From assembly GCA_003614735.1 (NCBI GenBank), contig KZ992542.1, positions 1 to 32,982 of the forward strand: a stretch of DNA of 32,982 bases, given 5' to 3'. The notes beneath the pieces were generated by a model, which did not search any database, was not told the origin of the DNA, and worked only from the letters and a program-made list of their open reading frames with translations. The position numbers were made by a program, and so were the translations under genes. Below, piece by piece: positions 15,078-24,939 of the stretch (position 1 is the stretch's first letter; each line of letters opens with the position of its first letter). This DNA is from Thamnocephalis sphaerospora. Taxonomy: Eukaryota; Zoopagomycota; Zoopagomycetes; Zoopagales; Sigmoideomycetaceae.

Positions 15078-17299
15078 ATGGCAGCCTATCCGCCACACCT
15101 TACGCCGGAACAGCTCGAGCAGCTGCATACGCTGGCCCAAGACTGGGCGTCCTCGCACGGCCTCGTTGTAGGCGCGCCCAATAGTGCGCCAAACCGCTTG
15201 ACGCAGGCTCCATACGCGCTTCTGCCGACGCCATTTCCGCGTGGCTGCTTTGAAGAGGCGCGTGCGCTGCAGAAGCTATTTAACCAGCTTGTGGACCGCG
15301 TTTCCCGAGACGATGCATTTATTCGCAATGTTCTCGACCAGTAAGTTGCACGGTGGCTTGCCGTGTATGCGCTTGATGACGTTTACACATGCGAGCCTCC
15401 GCCCCTATGCTACCCAGAGTAGCTCAGGTGGATGAGTTTACAGGACGCTTGTATGACGTCTACAAACAGATACACGCTGAAGGCCAGACGCAGGTAGCAT
15501 GATACACTACAGTACCACGGCAGCACTGCTGCATCTCACTAACGAACGCGCTTACCGCCAGCAGAGCATTACCCTGGGCCTGCATCGTGCCGACTATCTG
15601 CTCCATCTGCCGGCGGGCGAAGAGCGCGCGTCCATTCGACAGGTGGAGATCAATACAATCTCCGCCTCGTTTGGCGCGCTCGCCTCGCGTACTGGCCATC
15701 TACACCGGTATATGCATACACGACACTGCTATGTGCTCATTCCCGGTCGAGTACTAACATACTGCATTACGGACGCGTAGATTCATTGTCGACCGCGGCC
15801 TAAGCGACGTGCCCAAGGTAGACGAGCTCTACGGCTCGCCCAATTGTCCTGCTTTACCGGAAAACGAAGCCCATGCCGGCTATGCAAGAGGCCTCGCTGC
15901 AGCCCACAAGCTGATGGCCATTCCAAAGTGAGTAGCAGGCGACGTGGCTCTCTGTATGCTGGTGCAGCAGGATGCTGATGCCATGTATGCGTGCATGCAG
16001 TTCATATGTCCTTATTGTGGTTCAAGAAGGCGAGCGGAATCGATTCGATCAGCGCTGGATCGAGTATGCACTTTGGGAGCAGTAAGTGGCTGTGATTGAT
16101 ACGCACCAACTATCCGCTACGACTCATCCACATGACATGTCGCTCAGACATCGCGTGCCAATGATTCGTCGCACGATGGACGAGCTGAACGAGCGTGCCA
16201 CGCTGGACGCTGACACAAAGGCACTGCGCATGTGCGTACACGCTAGCACCAGCACGTAGCTGTCTGTGCTGGCCAAGCCCAAAATGCCGTTATCGCAGAC
16301 AAGCTAACAAATAGCGACTGTAACGTAGTGATGGCTTGGATATTTCCGTGGTATACTACCGTGCCGGCTATGGTCCTGAGGACTATCACAGCGCAAAGGC
16401 AGGCAAAGACGGTGGGTCGCATATCCTACCGTAAGATGACTAACGAGTGTGGTGTAGACGTGGGAGACGCGCGCACTGGTAGAAAGGTCACGAGCGGTAA
16501 AGTGTCCATCGATTGCGTATCAACTGGTGGGCGCCAAAAAGATGCAGCAGGTGCTTGCGGAGCCAGGTGCATTGGAGCGGTGAGCACCGCGCTGCAAGCA
16601 GCCGCCGCTACATGGACGCTGATGCATCGTTTCCTGCAGCTTCTTTCCCGAATCGCCAGAGGCATGCCGTCGAATGCGCGCCAGCTTTGCCGGCATGTAC
16701 CCACTGGACGGATCGGCCGAGGGTGAGAAAGCGGCAGCAGCTGCCCTGGCCACACCCGACGATTACGTCATGAAGCCACAGCGTGAGGGTGGAGGTGCGT
16801 CGACCGCCGCATCTAGCGGATTCTGTGCGCAGCTTGCTGATGACCGTGCGTGCATGGTGTGCCGCCACGAGAATAGGCAACAATGTGTACGGCCGTGACA
16901 TTCCGCCGCTGCTGGCCTCGCTGTCGACCGCAGAACGCAGCGCGTACATCCTTATGGATCTGATCCGACCACCACTCATGCACAACTGGTTAGTGCGCGA
17001 TGGAGCTTACGTCAAGGCCGGGGTCGTCAGCGAGCTGGGCATCTACGGTATCTGGCTCAGGTGAGTAGAATAGCGTATAGGTCCGGCAATGCACGTGCTG
17101 GCCGTCTGCTCAGCACGCTAACGGGCCGCTGCTAAACAGCCAAAACGGCAGTGCAGTGGTCAATGACGAGGTTGGCCATCTGCTGCGTACCAAGTCCGAG
17201 GAAGTGCAGGAAGGTGGCGTGGCCACGGGGTTTGCAGTGATTGACAGCCCGCTCCTCGTGGGCGACGGTGTATTCTGTGATTGGGTACGCAATAGCTAG
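15078..17299 (+). CDS. GSS: Glutathione synthetase (eukaryotic type), eleven exons, 494 aa
   Basis: ATP-dependent ligase joining gamma-glutamylcysteine and glycine, the last step of glutathione synthesis; cytosolic homodimer. Exons: 15078-15340, 15418-15493, 15565-15707, 15781-15927, 16001-16081, 16148-16231, 16329-16398, 16458-16579, 16640-16794, 16877-17060, 17140-17299. Each junction was fixed by alignment to the family from memory, which gives uninterrupted similarity across all eleven exons. Landmarks: substrate Arg in LHRADY (Arg121); metal and ATP ligands in [11 protein letters not shown] (Glu141, Asn143); [16 protein letters not shown]; glycine-rich ATP loop [10 protein letters not shown] (374-383); [19 protein letters not shown]; and HLLRTK...[12 protein letters not shown] near the end. 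The family usually stops right after the last motif; here a further 12 or so residues follow. Intron 7 appears to be GC-AG. Length is close to the 470-490 usual for the family. Confidence 0.96.
16399..16457 (+). other. GC-AG intron (glutathione synthetase intron 7)
   Basis: The conserved frame leaves at AAG|gcaggc and resumes at gtgtag|ACG TGG GAG, with a GACTAAC branch-point candidate upstream of the acceptor. The 59-nt length and phase 0 fit. No GT donor in this stretch restores the conserved [10 protein letters not shown] frame, so a GC donor is the best reading. Confidence 0.7.
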
Positions 17300-17348
17300 T
17301 TGGGCCGCATTGCCTCGGCAGCTGCGTTGCTGGGATTAGCGGCGGAAA

Positions 17349-17372
17349 ATGCATGCAAAGTCACTGCAGTAA
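17349..17372 (+). promoter_or_regulatory. Possible 7-codon upstream ORF abutting the next start codon
   Basis: A short frame (MHAKSLQ then TAA) ends exactly where the ATG of the following coding-like frame begins, so stop and start are adjacent (TAAATG). If transcribed, it would place a terminating ribosome at the main start. Significance depends on whether the downstream gene is real. Confidence 0.25.
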
Positions 17373-18008
17373 ATGCGGCAGCTCAAGGCCACCGCGTGGC
17401 ATGGTGCAGCCCATTGTGCGTATATGGTGGATGCCGTGTCAAGGCAGTTGCTTCATCCGAAGGACGGCGATGTTCGACTTGCCGACGGCGGGCCTGCAGG
17501 AGCACTACACGCGTGTGTGCACTATCCGGGCTGGTTTGCGTATTGCGTGCATGCTCGTCGCCAGAGCGAGCGCGATCGCGGCCAGCTACACCACAGCGAT
17601 GTTCGGTAAACTGAGCGTCAACTTGACCGTGTTCTGGCCATCGGCCATCTAAAGCGTGGTCTAGACCGCACACTTCAAACGCTGACGCCATGGTCACAGA
17701 GCACCAAAAACGCCGACGTTCTTTGTCACTTGTCCGGCACAAGAAACAATGATACGGATGCACCCATTTGTCCAACGACCGCAGCGGACCCGATAATACC
17801 ACAGAATGAACGGGGCGTAGCAAAGACACAATGCAGTTGTGTGAAACAGCAGCGTCAAGGCCGACACAGACTGGTGCCGAATTACGCTGCTCTAGCACGT
17901 TTGCGTGAATCGCGCGTCGCACAGGCCCAGCTGCGGGGTTGCAAGGAGCAGGAGTCCGGACGAATGCGCCGAGCACTGCCCCAACAACAACGTAACACTC
18001 TGTTTTAG
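17373..18008 (+). CDS. Unrecognised coding-like gene; one in-frame stop or a short intron
   Basis: From the ATG at 17373 one frame runs 212 codons to TAG at 18006-18008, crossed by a single TAA at 17607-17609. Codon bias is strong before the TAA (about 40% of codons start with G; HACVHYPGWFAYCVHARRQS). After it the frame still reads like protein, with a heptad-like stretch (RQLDRVLAIGHLKRGLDRTL) and a basic C-terminus. Alternatively a GT-AG intron at 17606-17664 (59 nt, a typical size here) removes the stop, switches frame and ends at 17752, giving 106 residues with a basic tail (EHQKRRRSLSLVRHKKQ). I cannot choose between these readings, or a decayed gene. No family recognised. It starts only 73 bp after glutathione synthetase ends, on the same strand. 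A reverse-strand open frame covers the same DNA but reads like antisense. Confidence 0.4.
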
Positions 18009-18589
18009 ACCATCTAGAAGGTAGGAGTGGCGAGTAATGGCCGAGCATTGGCGGTGACGCAGCATGCTCCGTCATCTTGTGTTTGCCAGCGTAGCGAAGC
18101 GCGCCGGTAAATACAGCAGGCCATCCTTTCGGTCATAAGAGTTAATCGTCTGTCGTACAGCACGTCAATAGATGGCTAGTGGTGTTGCAATCTTGCTTTA
18201 GCCTGGTGCGGGCGTGTGATGGCAAGGCTAGCTTGGTGCTGGAAAAGCCAAATGACAGCGTGCGAATACCGTCGTAGGACAGCACCTGCGACAATGTACG
18301 GCCGCGCATACGACCGCAGCGAACTGCCCACACACAGGCGCACACGCAATGCCATTGTGTAGTGCATTAATCAGCCGGCGGCAATGCAATGTCCGCAAGC
18401 GCAGCACGTGCAGCTTGCCCCCTGCCACGCGCGTTTAGCCGTGATAAGCGTGACCTTTGAAGGCGCGGATCGCTCACCATTGGCCCGGTGGCAGGGTGGT
18501 CGACCACGACATGCTGGTGACCGTTGGCGGTAACACCGCTGGAAGCGCAGGCACGTCATCCGCTCCTGCAATGCTTGGCCTCTGGCGCG

Positions 18590-18593
<4 letters not shown>

Positions 18594-18623
<30 letters not shown>
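18594..18623. repeat. (AG)15 microsatellite
   Basis: About fifteen perfect AG units in a gene-free stretch. The uninterrupted Glu-Arg and Ser-Leu strings seen in frames crossing it are products of the repeat. Confidence 0.97.
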
Positions 18624-18626
<3 letters not shown>

Positions 18627-18876
18627 GGTCGGCTACCACGCCATGTCCATACCTGCGTTGCATGATGCGATCTGCGAACGGCTGTTTCTACACGTGCACG
18701 ACGGCTGCCCGTAACATTTGCGTGTGAGAGCGACGGCAACACCAGTGATGCCGATGGCGCTGTGGCCTTCCAGCTGCGCCAAGTAGCAGCTGGTGGTTGC
18801 TCTGGCAGCCAAAGAGGTGGCGTACGCGTGGACTGCTTTTGCCAGAATGCACATCGGGTGCATGGCGAAGCAGGGG

Positions 18877-18899
18877 CACACACACACACACACACACAC
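18877..18899. repeat. (CA)11 microsatellite
   Basis: About eleven perfect CA units, gene-free context, less than 300 bp from the AG tract. Confidence 0.97.
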
Positions 18900-19887
18900 G
18901 GAGCCCACCTCACAACTCCGAACACGAACTGGTTTGTGGGCGACGCAGATTGGCGGGCGCATTGTGATAAGGTGAGCGCACGCACAGAAAAGTCAATGAC
19001 TGTGCTGCCCGGTTCATTGTTGTATCGTCGTTGCCACTCGTCCTGCTCACTCGCCTCTGCCCAACGCTTGCCCGCACTAGTGTATTTCACCATTGTGGTG
19101 CTGCAGCAAAACAACGCCAACGTCACCTTATCATCATCCACCGCCCGCTGGTCGCGCTGCCCGACCCGCTGCTCACTCTGCTGTCTGCCCTGCCGACGCT
19201 CCTATTGCCTTGGTCACTTGCACAGTTGGACGACACGCGACCATCGATTGCCTATTTCACCATTGCCGAGCCCCGCTCTACTCCGCCAGACTATTGTGAA
19301 GACCACCCTCGCCAACTCTGCCAACCTCTGATGCGCCACAGCCAACAAACGTGTGCGCCTGGTGTATACTTAAGATATCACTGCACCGGTCAATCCATCG
19401 GGCCATCTTCTGCCTTCGTTTCACTCGCATCTCTTTTCGACCGCTTGGCTGTCGTCACCGTAGCCACTAGCCCACGCGACATCCGTATACGCGTCTACAC
19501 CTCCAAGTGCTCCAGCTACAGGCTATTGCAGTAGACACGTCGAGTGCTACCACCACTACATCCTTACCGGCTTCACCAGCGGCTTTCTGCGTTCCGCTTT
19601 CATCCTAGTCATTCCACCAGTGCGCTCTGGACTTGTTGCGGCGGCATTGCTACGGATCCGATACTCCATCGCCAGATTGCTGTTGATCGCTAGATACGCG
19701 TTTCTTTTCTATCACCGCACCTTCTTTGCCACATTTGCACCTGGTCCCGACCTCCATTTGCCATTCCCGGCTAACGGGAACATACTTTGCCGACGCGCTT
19801 CCAGGCCGGTTTGTTTCCTGGCCGCCGCCAACACGAGGTTGTTTCTCCAGCATTGGGCGACAACAACACCGACGGCAACAACTACAT

Positions 19888-19924
19888 ACACACACACACA
19901 CACACACACGCACATACACACGAG
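19888..19924. repeat. (AC)11 microsatellite with degenerate continuation
   Basis: Eleven perfect AC units (19888-19909) followed by an interrupted cacata/cacac continuation, at the end of a pyrimidine-rich block. Confidence 0.95.
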
Positions 19925-20359
19925 CTAGGTAGGTTTCGCCCATTGATGCATGGATGGCGCGCCAACTGTTCACGCGTGCATCACTATCTGCATGCGGCAT
20001 CTGTACATCCAAATCACCATTTTGGGCCTGTCACATCAACCTATGCGCTTCTTAACGGAGACGAGTGACGAATTGACGGGCAATAGGCCGACGCAGACGG
20101 CCGACTAGTAGATATTCCACGCCCAAACCGGGGACGACACGCATATGAGCTTATTGAACCGCAGTCCGCTTTGAGCGCACGTGCAGACACTAACCCATTG
20201 GCACTGACCGTACGGTTTCTGTAGATCCGACAAACTGTCGCAGATCAGGGATATCACACACACGTACACACGCACCACATCGCATTACGCTGCACGGTCA
20301 GACTCAAGGTAGGCAATTTAGACGAAGCTAGATTGGCGTACGTGCAAATTGCATCCGAC

Positions 20360-21270
20360 AACAGCGCTTTCCCACGCCATAACGTACGGTACTGCATGCG
20401 GTTCGCCATGCAGCAGCATTGCGCATAACGGTCCTTGATGTACGGTGCCGTCGATGGGCGGTCCCACTGTTGCTAGCAGTCTGCGTGTTGGTCTAGGCGG
20501 TAGCCAAAGCGCGCGCGTGATTTTGCCACAGTGCGCGTCCAAGGGCTTGCGCCGACAGCCACCTGGTTGGCTAGATCGTTACCGACTCAGCATAAGTTTG
20601 CCGCTTCCGCAGTGTCCATGCCGCAGCTGCCAAGCACGGTGGCGGCGGCGGAGGACAGTTTTTACTTTATTCTCCATGCACAGTAGTTTTACATTTGCCG
20701 ACAGATGGACCGCGCGGAGCTGTGCAAGTGGCTGGTGCCTGCGCACCTACATATGGGCCTGAGCACATGCGTGACACTCGCAGAGTATTGGCGCATGCTA
20801 ACCCCTTGGCTGTTACACGGCTATATTATGTTCATCACGTTGCCGCTACGGCGCTCCTGGAATGTCACAGGCACGGTTACATGCCACCGTGACCACGAAT
20901 GGCCGGCGCATTGTGGGCACGCACAGCTGGCTTCCGGCCCGGGCTCGGTCTCGAAGGTTGCATGTTCCCATACCCTTTGCTACCGCGCCCACGGGCCGCC
21001 TTGTGTGTGTCTCAGCGTATCAGCGTACCGCCGTGTCGCAGTGGCGGCATCCGCAGATGCTGCGTCACCTCGTCCTTAGCCGGTCGGCTCCTGAAGGGGG
21101 TCTCTATTTTTGGGCAGTTCCGCCCACTTGGGACTGATCCCTATGCCGCCTCTGCCCGCGCTACGCTGAGCGTACTGGCGCAGCATCCATGATGCCAGCC
21201 GTCGCACACGTGTGGTCATGTACGATGATGGCAAGGCGGTCTTCAGGTGCCGGCTTGTGCGTTTGTCCGG
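20360..21270 (+). pseudogene. Possible gene relic: coding-like blocks in changing frames
   Basis: Successive plus-strand blocks have the G-first codon bias of the real genes here, but each lies in a different frame, with no room for introns between some of them. One block near 20380-20490 ends in a hydrophobic run (WAVPLLLAVCVLV); others contain DGPRGAVQVAGACAPTYG, IPFATAPTGRLVCVS and RTRVVMYDDGKAVF. This is what a decayed protein gene with several breaks would look like, but it could also be chance in stop-poor DNA, or a multi-exon gene I failed to resolve. I recognise no family. Confidence 0.25.
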
Positions 21271-21577
21271 ATGCATGTGAGCCTACCTGTGCATCCGTAT
21301 GCATAGCATGTTACGCCGCCATTTTCATGTTTCTCTGTTGACGCACATGCCTGGTGCGCGTGCTAGCCTCCTCCAATGCCTGTCTGGCGCACTTTACACA
21401 CGCCAGTCGCTTTGGCCGAGTCTGGATTACCTCCACGCTGCTTTGCCAGTTGGCTCGCAACGCTTTCTTTGGATAAGCTGCATCTGCAAGCCGTGGTACA
21501 CACTTTGGCAAACTTTCCGCGTATTACATGACATTCTGCATGTGGCCATATGTATTCAAGTTGGCCTTGGAACGCTA

Positions 21578-21610
21578 GCGCGCGTGTGCGTGTGCGTGCG
21601 CGCATGCGCA
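21578..21610. other. 33-bp alternating purine-pyrimidine tract (Z-DNA-prone)
   Basis: Every base alternates purine and pyrimidine for 33 positions, made of CG, TG and CA steps with no TA step. Such sequence favours the left-handed Z form under negative supercoiling. A second, shorter alternating run (TG then CG) lies at about 21931-21949. Confidence 0.85.
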
Positions 21611-23008
21611 ATTGCCCAAACCTCGGCCTGGTCTTTTAGAAGAAACAGGCAGTTGTTCTGCCCGCGCTGAAAGTCTGATGGGAGTACCGGACTGCTTTGC
21701 TCTTGGGCTGCGCTCTGGATATGTGTGCGTGCTCACAAGCGCATGGGCTGGCCTGGTACGCCAATGCACTGACGCTGGCCTATCCGTACCGACAACGTGC
21801 CTAGCATGCTCCGTGCGCTGGTCGGTGACGCAGGCAAGCACGCCATCCATCCATGATACGCGAATAGTGCCAACAGACGGTGCACTTTGTCGTTGCCAGT
21901 CGTTTCCTAACCGCCAGCATGCCTTTTTGCTGTGTGTGTGTGTGCGCGCTTATAAGCTGCCGCCGACGCTTCTCGACCAGTATCTTCCGTATCCATTGCC
22001 ATTATTCTCCGTCTTTCGCCTCGCTTTCCCCGCAACCACTCGCTCCGTTTGCTTTCGGTCCTTGCGCTGCTCTCCGTTTTCAAATTTTGTCCGCTGATTT
22101 CGCCTGCCAGCTGTCTGTCCACCTGCCAGCCTGTTTGTCTTGCCGCCTGTTTTTCCGACTGCGCATTACCTGCAGATCGCTTTGCGCGGCGTTTTACTTC
22201 TCGACATTGCCGCCCGTCTGTTCCACATATCATCTGTTGCGTACTCGCGGCGTTACATTTCATTTACACACACTGCCGCCAGCTGCTGTAACCCAAGCAG
22301 GCCACGCTGCTTCACATGCGCAAGGTCAGATACCAGCGTACGGGGTATTGTGCCACTCGGACGTCCGTGCATTGTCGCATCTGCGCTACGGCCCGCGCCC
22401 TTCTTGCATGTACCCTAGCGGTGCGCGAACCTGTGGGCATGCTGAGCACCGGCGCCAAACGTGCACCGCATTATTTGACCGGGCGTTTCCCGCCGCTCGT
22501 TGTTTAGTTCCGGTTTGAAGCAGGTGATATCCGGTTGCGCGTGCCCACTTTATTACTCGGAGCGATGCGGAACTGCCATTGCCTCTGCGCTGTGACGTAT
22601 GGCACACCATCGCAGCCTTGACCCTGGCATTGCTTGCCTCCCATGCGCGCGAATCCTGCGACGGCCTTACTTGTCACCATCGTGCCGCGCACGGCCTTGT
22701 TCGCACGAGAAAAGGCTGCTGCGCCTATTGGCGCCGATGTGTACGACGACAAACCGATACCTGTTCCCGAGGGCTGGCTGCTCGGATGTAATGCACGACG
22801 CGTTTGTATTTGCGCGTGCTCTGGAAAGATTTGGGCGCCACTCTCCTTGTGCGGCCATGGCCAATGGGCGGAGACGCTGCCGCTTTGCACCGCTCGTGCC
22901 ACCTGCCCTGTCCACCGTTTGCTTCCGTCTTTGTGAGGCTGTTTTACTGCGCATCCAGGCCATGTGCGCGGTGTGCACTCACCAATGCGTGGCACGGAGC
23001 ATGTGCGA

Positions 23009-23014
23009 TATATA
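23009..23014 (+). promoter_or_regulatory. TATA-box candidate for the velvet gene
   Basis: An ATATAT hexamer flanked by G/C sequence, about 255 bp upstream of the velvet start codon. Position and sequence are the only support. Confidence 0.3.
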
Positions 23015-23268
23015 GTGTTGCCTACCGGCGTTCTGCCGGCCAGCTGCTTCACTCGTTGCCCGCCGACTCCCATATCATCTCTTGCCGCAGCTCTTCCATA
23101 CGTTGCCATCGCCAACCTTGCTGACGCGCTCGCCTGCTTTACCGCCAACAGGGCTGTCTCCTGTGCGTGCTGCGCCTTCCAGCAATAGTGCTGTAAGTCC
23201 CTGTGCTTCTGCTCTGCTCTGTACCGCATTTTGGCCGCCGACAGGCGTGCGCTGCAGCTGTTCCGCTA

Positions 23269-24939
23269 ATGGACACAAACGCACACGACCATACATCTAC
23301 AGTTACTGCATCTACTTCTCCTGCCGCTCATTTGATCGAGTCGTACGACGGCAACGTGCCAAACCGCTTCGTCAACATTAGCGCCACGCGTGCCAGTCCA
23401 GGTAGCCACCAGAAGAGCACACGCCATCGCCGACCATCCATCATGATGTCGACATTTCCCGATGCGTCCTTTGTCGCTATGCACCCGACCTCGACGGTGT
23501 CTGGCAACGGCATACCCGTTTCCGGGGGGCATCCGTATGCACATGATGCAGGCCGCTATGCCGTGCCGCCGGGTCAGCCGTCGGCACCACCTATGCCATC
23601 ACACGGGCCGGCGCCGTCGCCGTACCATGCGTACCGATATGCGTCTCATGGGCCTCCGCCGCAGCAGCAGCCGCCGCCACCGCCGCCACATGCGCGCTCC
23701 TCGCGATCGCCAATCGACGTGCCGCCGTCTGCACCAATACCGCAGCATCCGACTGGCCCCGTGCCCGCGAGTGCAGCCTATGCTGTGCCGTCTGTGCCGC
23801 TGGCACATTCAGGCGGCGCCGCGGCCCCTGCGCAGCATGCGATGATGCCGGTAAGCACGTGCCTTTGATCTGGACCTTGTCCATCGTCCGGCTAATCGTT
23901 GCCCGTTTCCTCCCAACCAGTCCTATGCGCCGAGGCCGCTGCCGCATCCTATTGCACCTGCACGCTACGAGCCGCACCACAATGGGCCGGCGCCTGGCCA
24001 TCCCATGGCTCCCGTGCCACAAAGCCCGTATGCTGCGCACTATGGTGCCCCCGCCAGCCTTCCTGCTGCGGACACTCGGTAAGCATCATGTGCGCTGATG
24101 CCACACGATATCACTGCTGATTGTCCATCGTACCACTCTACGCACAGGAGCTACAAGCTTACGGTTGTTCAGCAGCCGTTCCGCGCTCGCATGTGCGGGT
24201 TTGGCGAAAAGGACCGCCGGCCGGTCGACCCGCCGCCCATCGTGCAGCTCTCGGTGCATGACCAGTTTGGCCGTGAGGACGATGACCTGCAGCGATCGCC
24301 CTTCTTTGTGTTGCACGTCACGCTGCGCTCCTCGGAAGATCCGCGTCTGGCGCTAGACGTCATCCAGCTGGAGACGCAAAACAGCCTAAACCATATGGCC
24401 GACAGTCCGTCCAACAGCGGTCCCGAGGCCGACGACGACGCGGGCGATCGTGTGGCCAGCACCGAGCCGAGCCCGGCGGTGGTGGCACCGCGCCGTGGCA
24501 TCGGCAACGGGCGCACGACCACGCGCGTCATGATGGGCACGCTGGTCTCGTCGCCGAACGTGCTCAAGGATGTCAACGGCAATTTCGGCTGCTTCTTCTG
24601 CTTCCCAGATCTGAGCATCCGCTGCGAAGGCGTATACCGGCTGCGCTTCACACTGGTAAAGCTGGGCGAGTAAGTGTATCTGCAATGTTCGGTCGTATTG
24701 TCCCCCTCCCCCGCATGCTCACGTTCGCCGCTATGGCCAGTTTTGACTCGCTACCCATGATAGAAAACTGCGGCGGCCGTGTGGTTGCCGAAATAGATTC
24801 TGAACCGTTCACGGTGTTCTCGGCCAAGCGCTTCCCGGGCATGACCGAGTCCACGCCGCTTTCCAAGACGTTTGCACGCCAGGGTCTAAAAATCCCCATT
24901 CGCAACGATGTGCGCAAGCGGAACGTCGACCTCCACTAG
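23269..24939 (+). CDS. Velvet-domain transcriptional regulator, 486 aa
   Basis: Velvet proteins (VeA, VelB, VosA, VelC) are fungal DNA-binding regulators with a Rel-like fold that control development, sporulation and secondary metabolism, usually as homo- or heterodimers in the nucleus. Exons 23269-23850, 23921-24078, 24148-24669, 24741-24939; introns 69-71 nt. Residues 1-246 are disordered and rich in Pro, His, Ser and Ala, with [12 protein letters not shown] near 129-140. The velvet domain starts at about 248 ([20 protein letters not shown], then [14 protein letters not shown]). It is interrupted by an acidic Ser/Pro insert (about 320-360), resumes with [15 protein letters not shown] and [16 protein letters not shown], and ends with [22 protein letters not shown] and an IPIR segment. 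It looks closer to VelB/VosA/VelC than VeA, but I cannot assign the paralogue. The ATG is the first in its frame after a GTG-only extension. It has 5 kb of gene-free DNA upstream. Confidence 0.95.

Larger units (their letters stand above)
18009..23268. other. 5.3 kb region without an assembled gene
   Basis: No intact gene could be built. Contents: an (AG)15 tract (18594-18623), two (CA)11 tracts (18877-18899, 19888-19909), a 33-bp alternating purine-pyrimidine tract (21578-21610), a (TG)7 run (21931-21944), and pyrimidine-rich plus-strand blocks at about 19000-19870 and 21950-22270. Between these are blocks with coding-like composition in changing frames (about 20360-21270 and 22640-22990). 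The right end must hold the velvet promoter. A reverse-strand ATG frame of 241 codons (22504-23229) shows no motif and is not called. Confidence 0.6.

Noticed and set aside
17383-18075. Reverse-strand open frame of 230 codons
   Set aside because: Composition (Cys-, His- and Arg-rich) reads like the antisense of the plus-strand coding-like frame, which has far better codon bias.
18371-19141. Reverse-strand open frame of 256 codons
   Set aside because: It crosses the AG and CA microsatellites, producing Ser-Leu and Cys-Val runs, and has no motif. The length is explained by stop-free repeats.
20705-21079. Plus-strand ATG frame of 124 codons
   Set aside because: Codon bias is weak (about one in five codons starts with G), while a different frame over the same bases is much more coding-like.
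22504-23229. Reverse-strand ATG frame of 241 codons, 39 bp from the velvet start
   Set aside because: No domain, no hydrophobic pattern and no clear codon bias; the overlapping plus-strand blocks look more coding-like. Kept only as a possibility for an RNA check.
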